Assembly (NCBI GenBank): GCA_026874595.1
Contig: CM049320.1
Location: 18,612,988-18,676,987 of the forward strand
DNA: 64,000 nt
From: Sipunculus nudus
Taxonomy: Eukaryota > Annelida > Sipuncula > Golfingiida > Sipunculidae
Direction of reading: 5' to 3'
Shown here: in pieces, positions 36,480 through 49,069 of the stretch
Numbering within the stretch: position 1 is the first letter of the stretch
Layout of the letters: each line of letters starts with the position of its first letter
Program-made: the position numbers and the translations under genes
Notes under the pieces: generated by a model
The model's database searches: none
What the model was told of the DNA's origin: nothing
What the model saw: the letters and a program-made list of their open reading frames with translations, nothing else

Positions 36480-37845
36480 ATAAGGAAGACAAAGAGGAAG
36501 AAAATGAGTTATGGTTTGTAAAGATTGGACCAATACTGACAAAGTCACGATGGAAATAATATTTTGACGTGTTTTATGACCTTAGCCGTGAACTTTGACC
36601 TATTTAAAAATACACGTAGAGCTTCAAGAAATTTTTCCGATATACGATATGTAAAAGTTACAAAGTGATTCCTGGTAAACTGTGGCCTGTAAAATGCTAT
36701 ATAACAGAGGCTAGAACCAGCAAGAAGACATATTGACAAAGTTGAGACAAGTTGAGTCGACTAAGTTATGCAGAAGACGAATGTGAAATGAATGAGGAAA
36801 GTTTTGTAAAGAAAGGACCAGAACTGACAAAGTTATGAGGTAAATAACACTTTAAAGTGTTTTGAAGTGAGAGACGTACCGACAAAGTGACCTAAAGTTG
36901 AGTCAAGATGACTTGACAAAGTTATGAAGAAGACCCAGGGGATAAAATAAACTATAATGTATGTATTTAAGGGTTATAGCTTCTGAGATATGGCCAAAAA
37001 AGATATGTTGTAGTGTTTCGACTGCAGCGCCCCCTAGCGGCCATATCCGGAAAATGAAAATTAACCTCAGAGATATTCGTGTATGACTTAAGATATACCA
37101 GTTTCCAAAGGATTCCTGCAAAACTATGGCCAGTAGAATGCTATATGTAAGACAAGAACCAGCAAGAAGGCGAAATTGAGGACAACTGACGGACAGACAG
37201 ACAGACAGACAGACTGACACAGCAACATCATGTTATGGGGAAGACTCAGAGGAAGAAAATAAGCCATAGTTTATGTAATTAAGGTTTATAGCTTCGGAAA
37301 TATGGAAATAGTATATAGTAGTGTTTCGAGTGCAGCGCCTCCTTGCGGCTATTTTAAAAAAATAAAAATGACTTTCGAGATATAAGAAAACAACATAAGA
37401 TGTATCAATTACAAAAGGATTCTTGCAAAACTGTGAATGCTATATGTAAGAAAGCCGTAGAATGCTATATGTAAGACAAGAACTAGCAAGCAGGCGAAAT
37501 TGAGGACAACTGACAGACAGACAGACACACACACATACTGACAAAGCAACACCATATGATGAGGAAGACGCAGAGGAAGAAAATAAGATAACGTTTGTGA
37601 AGATAGAACCAATATTGACAAAGTTATGATGAAAATAAAGAATCGATTTTTTATGACCTTGACCTTTGACCTATGTTGACCAAAAGCAATAGACCTTCAG
37701 GACTTTTGACTTTCAATCAACGCTGTAAGTTTCACATCGATTGCTGCGAAATTGCGGCCAAACAAACACACACAAAACCAACAAACTGACATACGCAACT
37801 AACCAACATGCTTGCCGAAATCGAAGATTTCCGGCAAGCAATAAC
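36480..37845. repeat. Tandem array of about 300-bp units with PAGAC-type tail and terminal hairpin
   Basis: About four diverged units recur, each with GAGGAAGAAAATAAG, then AT.GACAAAGT.ATGA, then ATTCCTG.AAAACTGTGGCC, then GAATGCTATATGTAAGA.AAGAACCAGCAAG and (CAGA)n. The last unit carries TGACCTTGACCTTTGACCT (37,654-37,672). The array ends in an inverted repeat TTGCCGAAATC/GATTTCCGGCAA at about 37,812-37,838. Confidence 0.6.
37025..37043. promoter_or_regulatory. CTCF-like motif within a repeat unit
   Basis: CAGCGCCCCCTAGCGGCCA matches the known metazoan CTCF core (CAGCGCCCCCTGGTGGCCA on this strand) at 17 of 19 positions. A decayed copy (GCAGCGCCTCCTTGCGGC) occurs about 300 bases later in the next unit. 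Binding is inferred only. Confidence 0.3.
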
Positions 37846-38309
37846 AGCTGGTCCAAACACACCACACCAGCAGAGCAGCTCTAGGCACATAGAATGCTAT
37901 TACAATATGAATATCTAAAACAAATCACTGCAGTTTAGTATTATCTTATCGAATGCTTTTTGGCACAGCAGGAAATGGGCCTTCCATTATCAATACTGTT
38001 GCAGCTCAGTTGTATATCTATCATTATTACCAATATTTTGATCAGACTAAAATATCTATTACTATATGTCATATAATTATAATAATATTATTCCATCTCT
38101 GCAGTGCTGAAACTGCTGATACAATCTTTGTCATGGTCCATGTGTAAGAGGCATTTTTGTTTGACCAAATACTGCAGAATGTAAAGATTTCCAAGCACAC
38201 CTTGAGCAACTTCCAATGAGCGACACTTGGGGAAAGTTGGAACATTTGTTTATCAATTCATATTAATTCAGTGGAGACTGTAAACTTTAATTCCAATTCC
38301 AGGCCTGCT

Positions 38310-39340
38310 TAAAATAAAGGGAACAATGACAAAAAAAAAAAAAAAACCCAAGAAACAAATACAGATGGCACCACCAGTTTTAAGAAACTGCTGAGACTAG
38401 TCATCATCGATATTCAAGGTAAGACTTATGACATTACGTGCATTAATTATTGAGACAGGAGACTTTGTATCAAATTGTTCATTATTCTTTGGTCCCCAAA
38501 CATGCCCCTTAACTCGCAGGATATGGGACGCAGTGATCTAATTTCAGGTTTCTGAGAATATCAATGGCCCTCCATGGATAGTCAGTTAGAAGATTCTAGG
38601 TTACGGTTTGTGCCCTTGTAATGGACAACTGGATGGATGGGTGTCCACCAATCAGATTGCTGGACAGCTGGAAGACATGACAGAAGGATGACAAATAAAT
38701 GGCTATCACTATAGCTCAGCATGACTAAAAGTCAGCTGAGAAAAATATTGGTGGTACCACCAGTCTTAAGCAGCTGATGAAACTCTCCATGATCAATAAG
38801 CTATGCAAAATGATGGCATTTCAGGCATTAATTATTGTGATACTGGAGGCTTTGTTTTGAATATATATGAGTTATTGTTTCTACGCCCAGATGAAGAGGG
38901 GGGGGGGGGGGGGGGGGGCAAAGCGTGATACCTGAAGCTCAACGTGAATGAAAGTGATCTGAGCTTAAAACCCAGTCATACAGATAAAATCAAAATCAGT
39001 CTTGGAATAAAGGAGAAAAGGCATTTTTAAAATTAGGTTTCCTAAAAGGTTCTACATTCAATAGTTCTGCTTTGTGCTAACAGACAGATGTCCAGATGGA
39101 AGGACAATGGACAAAGACCCATCAACATAGCCGAGGAGAGAGCACTCGGACATCAAGGATTGCCGGCAAAGCTGTTCCTCGAAACTTGTTGCCCTAGACT
39201 ATTTTACTGAATATGACTGGCTATTGTTCTCGGCTCTCCCGCTTATCCTGACCCCTCATTATGTCCCATTGGTTAAATTGCCCGGTCCGATGTGGTCTGC
39301 GCTCGTGAGATTAAACCCTTCGTGGATCTGACATTTCGGG
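38310..39340 (+). repeat. Dispersed repeat segment
   Basis: Contains ATGGCACCACCAGTTTTAAG, GAGACAGGAGACTTTGTATC and, near the end, CACTATAGCTCAGCATGACT. All recur in the 41.5-42.0 kb segment. A 21-G run lies at 38,898-38,918. Confidence 0.55.
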
Positions 39341-39344
39341 TGTG

Positions 39345-41400
39345 ATTTAACTAGGGACTCATGGGTCTCGACGCTTAGCTGAATTTGTCTTTAAGGATAT
39401 TTTTATGAGGTTTCTCAAATTGTGGGTCCTGTGACCTTAACCAATGACCTTGTGACCAAAAAATCTGTGAACTTATTATCCTTGAACTTACAGCATTTAG
39501 ATTACCGTTACAATCTTTAAAAAAGTTGGTCTAGTGACCTTGACCTCTGACCAGGTAACCTCAAAATCTACAGATTTCTTCCTCTTTGGGCAGTTAGGAA
39601 AAATGGGATGTTTGGGAAGAAAGGTTTGATTTACAGTGCATCCACAATCTTTTTAAAGATGTGGCTCCTGTGACTTTCACCTTTGACCTCAGGACCCCAA
39701 AAATAAAAATGTTTCTCTCTGTAGTAATGGGTCATACATAAATCAATTTTGAAGCCAATCTGTCTATCCAAACCAGTGTTATTGTCTATAAACTAATTTG
39801 TGAATGGATGGGCCCAGTGACCCTGACCTTTGACCCCAAAATCGAAAAGAATCTTTCCCTATTGATAGGTGAGCAATATCTTGAAGATGGCTTAAAATGC
39901 TTACACATTCTTTTCAAAGAAGCGGGGCCTGTGACCTTGATCTTTTACCTCATGAGCCTAAAATCCACAGGGTTCTTACTTAAGTGGTGGGCCATATATA
40001 ACTTAAGTTTGTAAACCAATATGCCTAATCAATGAGTTTTCATATGGTAACCATATTGTGGACAGATGGACCCTGTGACCTTGAATCTTGTGACCCCATA
40101 TTAATTTATATTCTTCCCCTACTGGCAGGCCAGCCTTATGTGCAAGATGGATGGTTGGGGATGAAAAGCTTGGCGTAAAATTTACTAGCCATTATCTTTA
40201 TAAATAATTGGGTCCCGTGACCTTGACCTCCTGAACCCAACATCATAAAGGTTCTTGCTTTCATGGTGGGCCATACATTAGTCAAGTTTGAAATCAATAT
40301 GTCAATCCAACCTGCAGTTATCATCTGGAAACACATTTGTGTAGAAGGATATATTGACAGAAACAGACAAAGGGACGGACAAACAGGGTGGTTACTATGA
40401 GCATCCACTTATGATCAATGAACACACCAGTTTTAAGGACATAAGATGAAACCACAGCAGAGAAACTGACATGATTGCTGTCATGTTATAGTAAAAACAA
40501 GGGACCTGTGGGTCACGACACTCAGCTGAAATTGATTATGAGAATATTTTTTATAACGTCGAGACCAAATCCTGATCAGGATTCAGACCAGTACAAACCC
40601 TGATCAGGATCTGGTTCAGCCCAAATCCTGATTCAGACTGTGATTTGATATAATACTGAATAATACCTTCTGCCCTGTGACCTTGGTCATTGACCTCATG
40701 ACCCAAAAATAAAAAAGGGATCTTACTTTGTGTTTGAAAGTTTGAAACCAATATGTTTATCTGAACTGGAGTTATAATTTAGAAACAAATACGAGGACAG
40801 ATGGCCACTGGCCACCGTAACAGGTTCATTTCCTTTTAGCAGGTCATCTAAATGTGTTACATGAAAGGTTGGGGGTAAAAGTTTGGCTTAAAATGCATCC
40901 ACAATTTTTCTTTATAAGTGGGTCCTGTGGCCTTGACCTTAACCCTAAAATCAAACGGGTTCTTACATTAATGATGGGTCATATATAAGTCAAGTTTGAA
41001 ACAAATATGTCAATCCAAAGTGGAGTTATCATCAGGAAACAAATATGCAGACAGATGGCCCTTTAGAGCTTGACCTTGTGACCCTAATATCGATCAGGTT
41101 CTTCCCCGATTGGCAGGTCAGCTATACGTGTCGGATGGAAGTTGGGATGAAAGAAAGTTTGGCTTAAGATGCATCCATAATGATTCGAAAGTGGGTTCTA
41201 GCTGTGAACTTGACTTTTGACCTCATGACCACAAAATCAATAGAGTTCTTGTGTTAGAGGTTGGCCATATATAACTAAAATTTGAAATCCATAAATCTAT
41301 CCAAACTGGAGTTATCATCAGGAAAATTTGACGGGCATGCAGAAAGACGAACAGACGGACAGATGTATGGACAGGGTGATTATTATAAGGCTTCCGCTTA
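39345..41400 (+). repeat. Tandem units of about 275 bp rich in TGACCT half-sites
   Basis: Successive units can be aligned on GGCAGGTCAGC..TATGTG.AAGATGG.AGGTTGGGG (near 39,580, 39,859, 40,119, 40,835 and 41,109), and on GTGGGTCCTGTGACCTTGACC and GAGTTATCATC.GGAAACAAAT. An AACAAGGGACC.GTGGGTCAC boundary motif occurs inside at about 40,498, so two copies of the larger element are probably fused or nested here. A single related unit lies at 55,190-55,460, in an intron of the lectin gene. Confidence 0.65.
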
Positions 41401-41409
41401 TTCAAGAGG

Positions 41410-42035
41410 GGTGCTTATACCAAACAAGGTTTCAGAACACTAGATGAAACCCCAGTTGCAAATCTTACAGTATCATTATAATTTGGCAGTCCCAAAATAA
41501 AGGAAAAAAAAATTGGTAAAAATAGAAAAAAAAATACAGATGGCACCGCCAGTCTTCGGGAATCGAAGAAACCAGTCATAATCAATAAACAGACCAGGTT
41601 CCAGGACACTAGATGGCACCACAGTCGAGAAACTGACATAATTGCTGTTATTTGACGGTGTCAGAATCAGGGGAAAATCGTAAAAATTAGAAGTATTTCA
41701 AGTGGCGCCAGCAGTTATTTTTAGAACAATAGGCATGATTCGGGGTAATCCAGGCATAAATTATCAAGAGACAGGAGGTTTTGTATCAAATTTTCAATTA
41801 TTCTTGGGGGTTAATACGAGCCCCATAGTTCAAAGGATAAAGGTCACAGTGTCCTAATATCAAGTTTTCAAGGAGATTTTTTATTGACATCCCTGGACAT
41901 TTAGTTACAGGTTTCAAGGTCCAACGGTGTCAAAACTAGCTAGTCTAACAGATAGATGGACAGACAGAGAGAAAGACGGACGCTGACCGATCACTATAGC
42001 TCAGTTCACTTACAGTCATCTAAAAAATATTCGTA
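41410..42035 (+). repeat. 3' part of dispersed repeat with TATAGCTCAG end motif
   Basis: Carries GATGGCACCGCCAGTCTTCGG, GAGACAGGAGGTTTTGTATC and ends with GGACGCTGACCGATCACTATAGCTCAG-type sequence. It parallels 38,320-38,760. Confidence 0.55.
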
Positions 42036-42059
42036 AAAATAAGAATGTACAGGTGGCGC

Positions 42060-44170
42060 CACATGAGTTTTAGGGTTACCCTTACCCTTCGGACATGAAA
42101 TACTCCAGTAATTGTTTGTTACAATAAGTATGTGCTATATCCGGTATATGTGTTACCCTGGCACTTTCGACATGAAAGACTCTAGTAAGTCTTTGTCATT
42201 ATTAATATATGCTATATCCGGAATACGGGATACCCTAACCCTTCGAGCATGAAATACTCCAGTACCGTATTTCCTTGAACAGACGCCCGGGCGTTTATTT
42301 TTTTCAGACCCTTCTTTGACCCGGCGTCTAAACAAGGCTGGCTTCTATTTAAGGCCTGCGTTTATTAAAAAATACATTCTCAGTCAGACAAACTAAAAAT
42401 AGAACACGTCGGGACAATGAACCCGCCGGTCATTAATCCCCTACACAATTGAAAACATCGCCGGTACACGGATTGTGTTTGCAAATTTTCCTTAGATGCC
42501 ACAGGTATATGGGACACGTGCATTCTCCACAATCACGCACCATAATAAGAATTGACGGAGAATCACAGCGAGAGATCGCAGTTGTCTTCAAGAATCTGTC
42601 CGCGCGGGCCCCTCGAAACCAGGTACCCAGGTGTTCTATGTAGCTGTTCCATTTATTTTACACCACTTCAACATGGTAACATTGTTTCCCTCTGGACACG
42701 GGGTGGCTCTTCCATGTACTGTTTTCCACGTACAACTGGTAGCATTTGTTACATCGAAATACGGGGGTTTGGTCCTTCTAACGGCAGAGCGTAATTCATT
42801 TCACGAGACTCTTCTCTCGTTAAATATTTAACTGATTCAGCTCGAAACAGCGTAATGAAGCGTTTCTGGCCTTTTATATACTGAATACGGGGTGACACTT
42901 CCATTAACTGTTCACCGCGTATAACTTGTAATATTGGTTCCATCGAAATACAGGGGGTTGGTTCTTTATAACGGCACAGCGTTGGTCGATTTTATGACGC
43001 TTTCCTCCCGTCTTTTATCTGATACATCTTGACAGAGCGTATTCAAGCGTTTCCAACCTGGTATATACTGGTATATAACATTTACTGCCGAGAACATTAC
43101 TGAAATTATAGTTGTACATAATAGTTTTAACTTTGAAGATTATCTAAGAAGCGTGGTTTTGGTTACAGTGGGGACGCATTTAAAAGCGCTAAAAGTGAAA
43201 GCAAGGAGCGTAATTTGGCTTGACAGTAGCTACAAATTGTACCGATCTACACCATCATTTTATGTCTGGATGCTACAGAAGAAATGTGTGCCAAAACGTA
43301 TTTGAACAGTTCTGTTCAACCTCTATGAGGTAGACTTTCACCGTACCATGTTTAACCGCTTGTTTCAATCGGTACTATTTTCATCTTGCTTGATAGCAGT
43401 GATAGTGTTAGACTTCTCACTGTGACGAATTTGTGTATCGTTTATTAGGATCGGTGATCGGATTTAATCATAATGGACGAATCGGGAATATATGGGGTCC
43501 CTCATAGAAACAAGCATACACGTAAGATAGAAGAATGATTTATAGACCAAGAGGAATTAAACATATTATCAATACAACACAAACCGAAATACATACAATA
43601 ATCTATGGTCATTTTGACCGGTTAATACATCAATTATAATGAAGGGAAAAGACATCTGGTGCCAAACATGGAAACTAATCTGACACCAGGCCTGTGAACA
43701 AGACCGGCGTATATTTAAGGCCGGCGTTTATTTTTCTGGGACAATGTTTTGCCCCGGCGACTAAATAAGGCAGGCGACTATTTAAGGTCCGGCGTCTGTT
43801 CAAGGAAATACGGTAAGTGTTTTTCACTTTTAATAAATGGTACATCCGGGAAACGGGTTACTCTAACCCTTCGAGCAAGAGATGCACCAGTTGATGTTTA
43901 CCCCAGTAAGTGTTTGTCCCTTTCAATATATGGGATATCCTGTATACCGGTTACCCTTACCCTTCGGGCATGAAATACCCCAAGTGTTTGTCACTATTAA
44001 TATATGCTTTATCCGGGATACGGTTTACCCTAACCCTTCGGGCATGAAATACTCCAGTAAGTGTTTGTCAAAATTAATATATGGTATATCCAAGATACGG
44101 GTGACCCTAAGCCTTCGGACATGGAATACTCCTGTAAGTTTTAGTAACTATAAATATATGCTATATCCGT
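42060..44170. repeat. 77-bp tandem array interrupted by a transposon
   Basis: Units such as TTCGG.CATGAAATACTCCAG, TAAGTGTTTGTCACTATTAA, ATATGCTATATCCGG and ATACGGGTTACCCTAACCC recur at 42,060-42,264 and again at 43,814-44,170. Spacing between the first units is 76-78 bases. The reading phase of the array continues exactly across the inserted element at 42,265-43,813. Confidence 0.85.
42265..43813 (+). mobile_element. Full-length non-autonomous TIR transposon (1,549 bp), TA target duplication
   Basis: The left end begins CCGTATTTCCTTGAACAG and the right end is its perfect reverse complement; the match runs 23 bases. TA flanks both ends (42,263-42,264 and 43,814-43,815), and removing the element plus one TA restores an uninterrupted array unit (CCAGTAAGTG). 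Subterminal GGCG.CTATTTAAGGC-type motifs are repeated in both orientations. Inside, a segment of about 200 bp is tandemly duplicated (around 42,690-42,890 and 42,895-43,075). There is no transposase-like ORF. The TA duplication would fit the Tc1/mariner group, but the ends do not let me assign a superfamily. Confidence 0.85.
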
Positions 44171-44199
44171 TTCTGGAGCAATACCGCAAAGGCCAGTTA

Positions 44200-45420
44200 C
44201 CGTAAAGAGGATGGCAAGGCCTTCTTCACACTGGAAGCTGGTGCAGGTTTGGGGGAGGTAACGGAGGAAATTAACGGCAACCGCCGAATTGTAAAATTTA
44301 AAAGAAATGATTTCCTTTTAATACGAAAATCACTTTGTGAAACATTAAACTTTGAAAGTTACTAAACAAGCAAAGAAGAAACAGACAAATGAGACTGTAA
44401 AACTGCAAAATCCTCAGAAACATTGAGAACAAATTGTCTAAATGGAAACGGCAAAACATGTAATATATTAATTTGTCTTCCAGATTTGCTGCTAATTTGC
44501 ATTCAAGGCAACATGAAATAAAACTATAATGAATCCAACTCACATGAAACTGGAAATGATTAATAATAACGAATAGGTATGGATGCATGTGGTATGGTCA
44601 ACCAAGTTAGAAAGAAATAAATCTTGTCAATCCAGAACAATGCTTTTTCAAGCGATAAATCTCAAATACAGTAAGAAAATACACAATTTTGATCTAAATA
44701 GAAAAATGTATCCTATTGAGCAGGGAAATACATATTTTGGATCTAGAAAAGGTTAATGTGTACACTGTTAAGGATACCTCAAGATACCAGTGGTTGTCTG
44801 ACTTTGCATATTCAAATTTATAACACAATACTTGTTATGGTAGTATTCAGATGTATTGGTTGTATTCAGGAATTAGTAATGATCTAGCATGATAATTCTA
44901 TAAACCAAAATTGAGTTATTACCCAGTTTATGGTAGTGTACTTCTTGATATTATGTTAACACTTTTTGAACTCAAGTAATGAAACAAGTGAATGCTGTTA
45001 GAACTCTTAATTCCTCCTGATGCTGAACCCTGACCCTATTTGAACTGTAAACTGAACTGGTCACACATATATAGGCACTGTGAGGATGTTTTGACACACT
45101 GCTTCCTGTAACCTAAGATGCTGAGGGATGGGCTTAGCCATTTGCTGCCATGGTGAAGGTACTTGACTAAGTACATGAGGCATTTAGCCAAGGTGATGAA
45201 TTCGTGTGTGTGTGTATATATGATGTGCAGGAAAAATAGATATGATCACAATTTACAACACAGATTGTTTAGTTTCTGACAATTGTTTTTATTAAAAAAA
45301 TATTCTATATTTGTGTTCTTGAGGCATACCTGAAATGATTGTGCGCAATATCTCTTTTATGAATGGAATAGGTCCTACTTTTTATATATATTTTTTTATA
45401 ATTTTTGACCATGAGTCTTC
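44200..45420. other. Intergenic, no recognisable gene
   Basis: AT-rich sequence with short unsupported ORFs only. Confidence 0.4.
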
Positions 45421-45429
45421 TGAACTATA

Positions 45430-48270
45430 GTCATGGTCCGTCGTCCATCCAACCATCCATCCTTCCGTGAACAGGTCGTGTTTTGAAACCATGGAACCCA
45501 CAAATCCAACACAATACAAACAGTTGATCTGGCCAAAATCTCCTACCATACAGAAAATTTGGTCGGTAGGACTCCATTCCTGTGAGACATCAAGGGAAAA
45601 CCTCGTTTTCCATTAAAAACCCATGGTTACACATGAAGACTGCCTAATATAAAACCACTGATCCTTTTTTGTCATAAGTAGTATGCATATTCTTATTTAA
45701 TTTCGCATACCAGAAATTGGGCCAGAATTGCGTAATGTATGTTGAAGTCACGGCTACAATTATAATGCACTTTTCCAAAATTCAGGAAATATATTTACTC
45801 ACTTAACTTCAGAACTGCTGTAGGTGGATATTTTTTTCAGTGTATAGATATATTCAAGTAAGATTCAATTGTATACCGAAAATTAGAACTGAATTTTCAA
45901 ATTTTTAACTTATCAGCCTAAATGAAATATGAATACCTATATATATATTTTTTTAATTTAAAAGTTTTCAAACACCATGTCAGTGATGTTCCCATCAAGC
46001 CTACCTCTATTGTACAGCCTACACCTGTGTTATGTAACCCACTCCAGGCAGCTTGCCTTGGCTCAGCTTGGCCACTACGGGCAGACTTCCCCTCTACCCT
46101 GCCCCCCCCCCACCCGCCTGGGATGTGCATGAACTAGATGAATTTGAAAATTGTATATGTTTAATTAATTCATATTCTTCGCGTTTGCTACATTTTAGAT
46201 TTTGTGGGGTATAGATCCAAATATTCAAGTGGGGAGCTTTAGGGGCTGCAGGGCCACGCCCCATGGAAACATTGTTATCTTTTTTAGCTCAGCTGACTAT
46301 AAGTTATCTGAGCTATAGTCGTTGCCCATTGTTTGTCGTCTGTCCGTCCGTCCGTCCATAGATATGGCACGTTTTGAATCCGTAAGACCGAGGAATCCAA
46401 AATTCAGCATAATGTTAGATGTCCCCAAGATCTCTTACCAAGCCGAAAACAGGGTCTTTGCGACATCGTTCCTTAAATAAATTTAGGAAATACCTCATTT
46501 TTTAATTAGAAACCTATTTTTACACTTCAGGACTGCCTAAGATCAAAACCACTCATATTTTTTTCCACACATTTACCAGAAATATTCCTCTATATTCCTA
46601 TGTACATCCCACAAATTAGGTCTGTAGTATATATTATAAAAAAGTAAAGGGCCCAAACATATTGCAGTTTGTAAAAGTTCTGGAAAAAATATTTGGTCAC
46701 TTAAGACAAATTAATGTTAAAGCTAAGGACTTTTTTTAGTAATATATCTTTAATTAATTTAATTGTAAATCAAAATCTTTAAAATTTTTAAAATATAAGC
46801 AAAAATATAAAATAGGTGCCTAAATTTAGCCATGGCACGTTATTTTCTCGTAAGTATATTTAACTATTTTACAGTTGGGATACATGTGGATTTAATCTGT
46901 TGAATTCTGAAATTTGAAAGTATAAGCTTACAAATTATTCTAATTATTGCATTTTTTTAGATGCTCTAATGTATTTGCCTTTTGTGTATCCAAGACCCCA
47001 CTCTTGCTCAATAAAGCCTTGCCTAGGTAACCTTATTAGCACTGGCAGAACATCTCTGCTGAGATAAACATACATATATTCTCATGGGCCCAACCCAACC
47101 CCCCCCCCCCCCCATCCCCACCACCACCATCAGCAATTATATTACAACACATGGTTTGATACTGTCAACTGTATTTCTTTAAAAGTAAAGCTGCTTTTGA
47201 TACAATGTGCACAACTTTTCTTGAAATATTAATTCAAGAAGTAATCCAAGAGATGCCACGTTTTTCTGATGTAGCATTTTTAAGAAATTATTTCTTTTTA
47301 AATAATTAACAAAAATATAATTTAACCCATCAGTAGGTATAATTTGATAATATATGAAACAATTTGATAATATATGAAACAATTTGATAATATATGAAAC
47401 AATTCATTGAAAAACGGTGCAATTGAAAATTTTGAAATCTGGAGTGTTATTTGCATATATTTATTGCTTTGCAAATTTAAAAATTACATTTTTTAGAAAA
47501 ATAAATATATCTGTGTACAAAATGTGACGTTACCTGACTAAATTAAGTAAAAATGTGAATGCAATTAAGATTTGTGAATTAGTTTAAATCTTCAGATATA
47601 TATGATATACTGTTAATATAAAGAAAAATTTATAAAGTTAAAAAAAAAATCCTTAACAAAAGACAAAATAGGATATAATGCAAATATTTGTTCATGATTT
47701 TCCTGTCTTAGTAGAATGGATATTAAAATTATTTGTTTTGTTTTACACCTCTTTGCCTGTTTTTAAATATTTCAAAATAATTCATTAAATTAAAATTAAA
47801 TTTTTTATATGATATGCAGAGGTGCTGTTACTCCCCCCAGTCCCTGTAAGTACCATTCAATTTAATTCCGTATTCTGTATTTATATGCAAAGGTGTTGTG
47901 ACTTCCCCCCCCCCCCCCCTCCAAGTCATTGAGCCCTAGTTCCTGAGCACTGAGAATAGTATTTTCATTGCAACTCCAAAAAGTCCATGGTGATGCAGTC
48001 AATACTGTCACAATCAGCTGATCGCCGTGACCCAAGGGTCCCTTGTTTTATCAGAGAAGAAAATCTGTTTATTATTTTCAATTGCTGTCAAGTAAATATC
48101 ACCCTTTCAACAGAAAAAAAATAAAGTGGAAAACCTAAGGAATCGTTAGTAAACACTCTAAATGAGGATCATGCATTTTTAACTCAGCTAAATATAAGTC
48201 ATCTGAGCGATAGTGGTGGTCTATTGTCCGTCTTCTGTCCGACCGTCCATTCGTCCGTCCGTCTTCCCGT
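45430..48270 (-). repeat. Minus-orientation copies of the dispersed repeat family
   Basis: End motifs in reverse orientation occur at about 45,425-45,475 (AACTATAGTCATGGTCCGTCGTCC), 46,287-46,360 (CTCAGCTGACTATAAGTTATCTGAGC, then GTCCGTCCGTCCGTCC) and 48,180-48,275. The reversed start motif GTGACCCAAGGGTCCCTTGTT lies at about 48,028-48,048, so one copy probably spans about 46,280-48,048. C runs lie at 46,102-46,111, 47,099-47,113 and 47,905-47,919. Confidence 0.55.
47341..47404. repeat. 20-bp tandem repeat, three exact copies
   Basis: AATTTGATAATATATGAAAC is repeated three times without change, followed by a partial unit. Confidence 0.95.
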
Positions 48271-48888
48271 CTGTCAAAATGGGCCAAATATAATTTAATT
48301 AAAAATACTAACAGTATCATCTGAAAATTTATTAAAATAATATAATGGAAATGAATGATTAATGTAATAATATTTCATAAGTTGATAGGTATTACGGTGT
48401 GTGTATTTATACATGTGTGTGTATGTTTATTTGTGTGTGTGCGCAATAAATATGAATTATCAGTATAGACGTAATCTACTTGCAGCCTATAAAAATAAGA
48501 AATATTGTTTGTTTTAGATTACCTTTATGTATTAAATCTAAAGCCATGTTCGTTTTGGACAGTTAATGACAGGTATACGGCAGAGTTTCTCTCCCATATT
48601 TTAAAAAAAGTGTTCTAAAGAGGACATTTAGGAGGCACCTTTCACAAAATAGACTACTAGCTGTTCTCTGAAATGTCCTTGTATAACGTAGTCAAAGTTG
48701 AATGGGTGGGGGTACGGTGTGTAGGGTTATATTATTTATAGTTTCTAAAAAATAAGAAAAGAAAACTGTACTGTCTATAAATTAAAATGTATGTAACACG
48801 TTGATTTTCGGATGGTGGAACTGCGCATGTACGTTCCTAACTTGCCACATATCAATATTTGAATGATCGTTTTTGTGTTTTGGGAGAT

Positions 48889-48956
48889 CACGGGACTATA
48901 CTGAGCACGGGACTATACTGAGCACAAGAATATACTGAGCACAGGACTATACATAG
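48889..48956. repeat. 17-bp tandem repeat, four copies
   Basis: CACGGGACTATACTGAG is present twice exactly, then twice with two or three changes. Confidence 0.9.
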
Positions 48957-49069
48957 TGAGAGTGTCGAAGCGACAAGGAAGAGTCCGTGTGTAAGAGATT
49001 ATTTTCAGACTCCCCCCCCCCCCCGAGATATATATGAAACCCCGGAGATATATCTTCTCTACTGAATGT

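Noticed and set aside
42449-42831. Overlapping plus-strand ORFs in the TIR element, similar to one at 57,300-57,482
   Set aside because: Similarity reflects shared transposon DNA. The frames are short, differ between copies and show no transposase motif.
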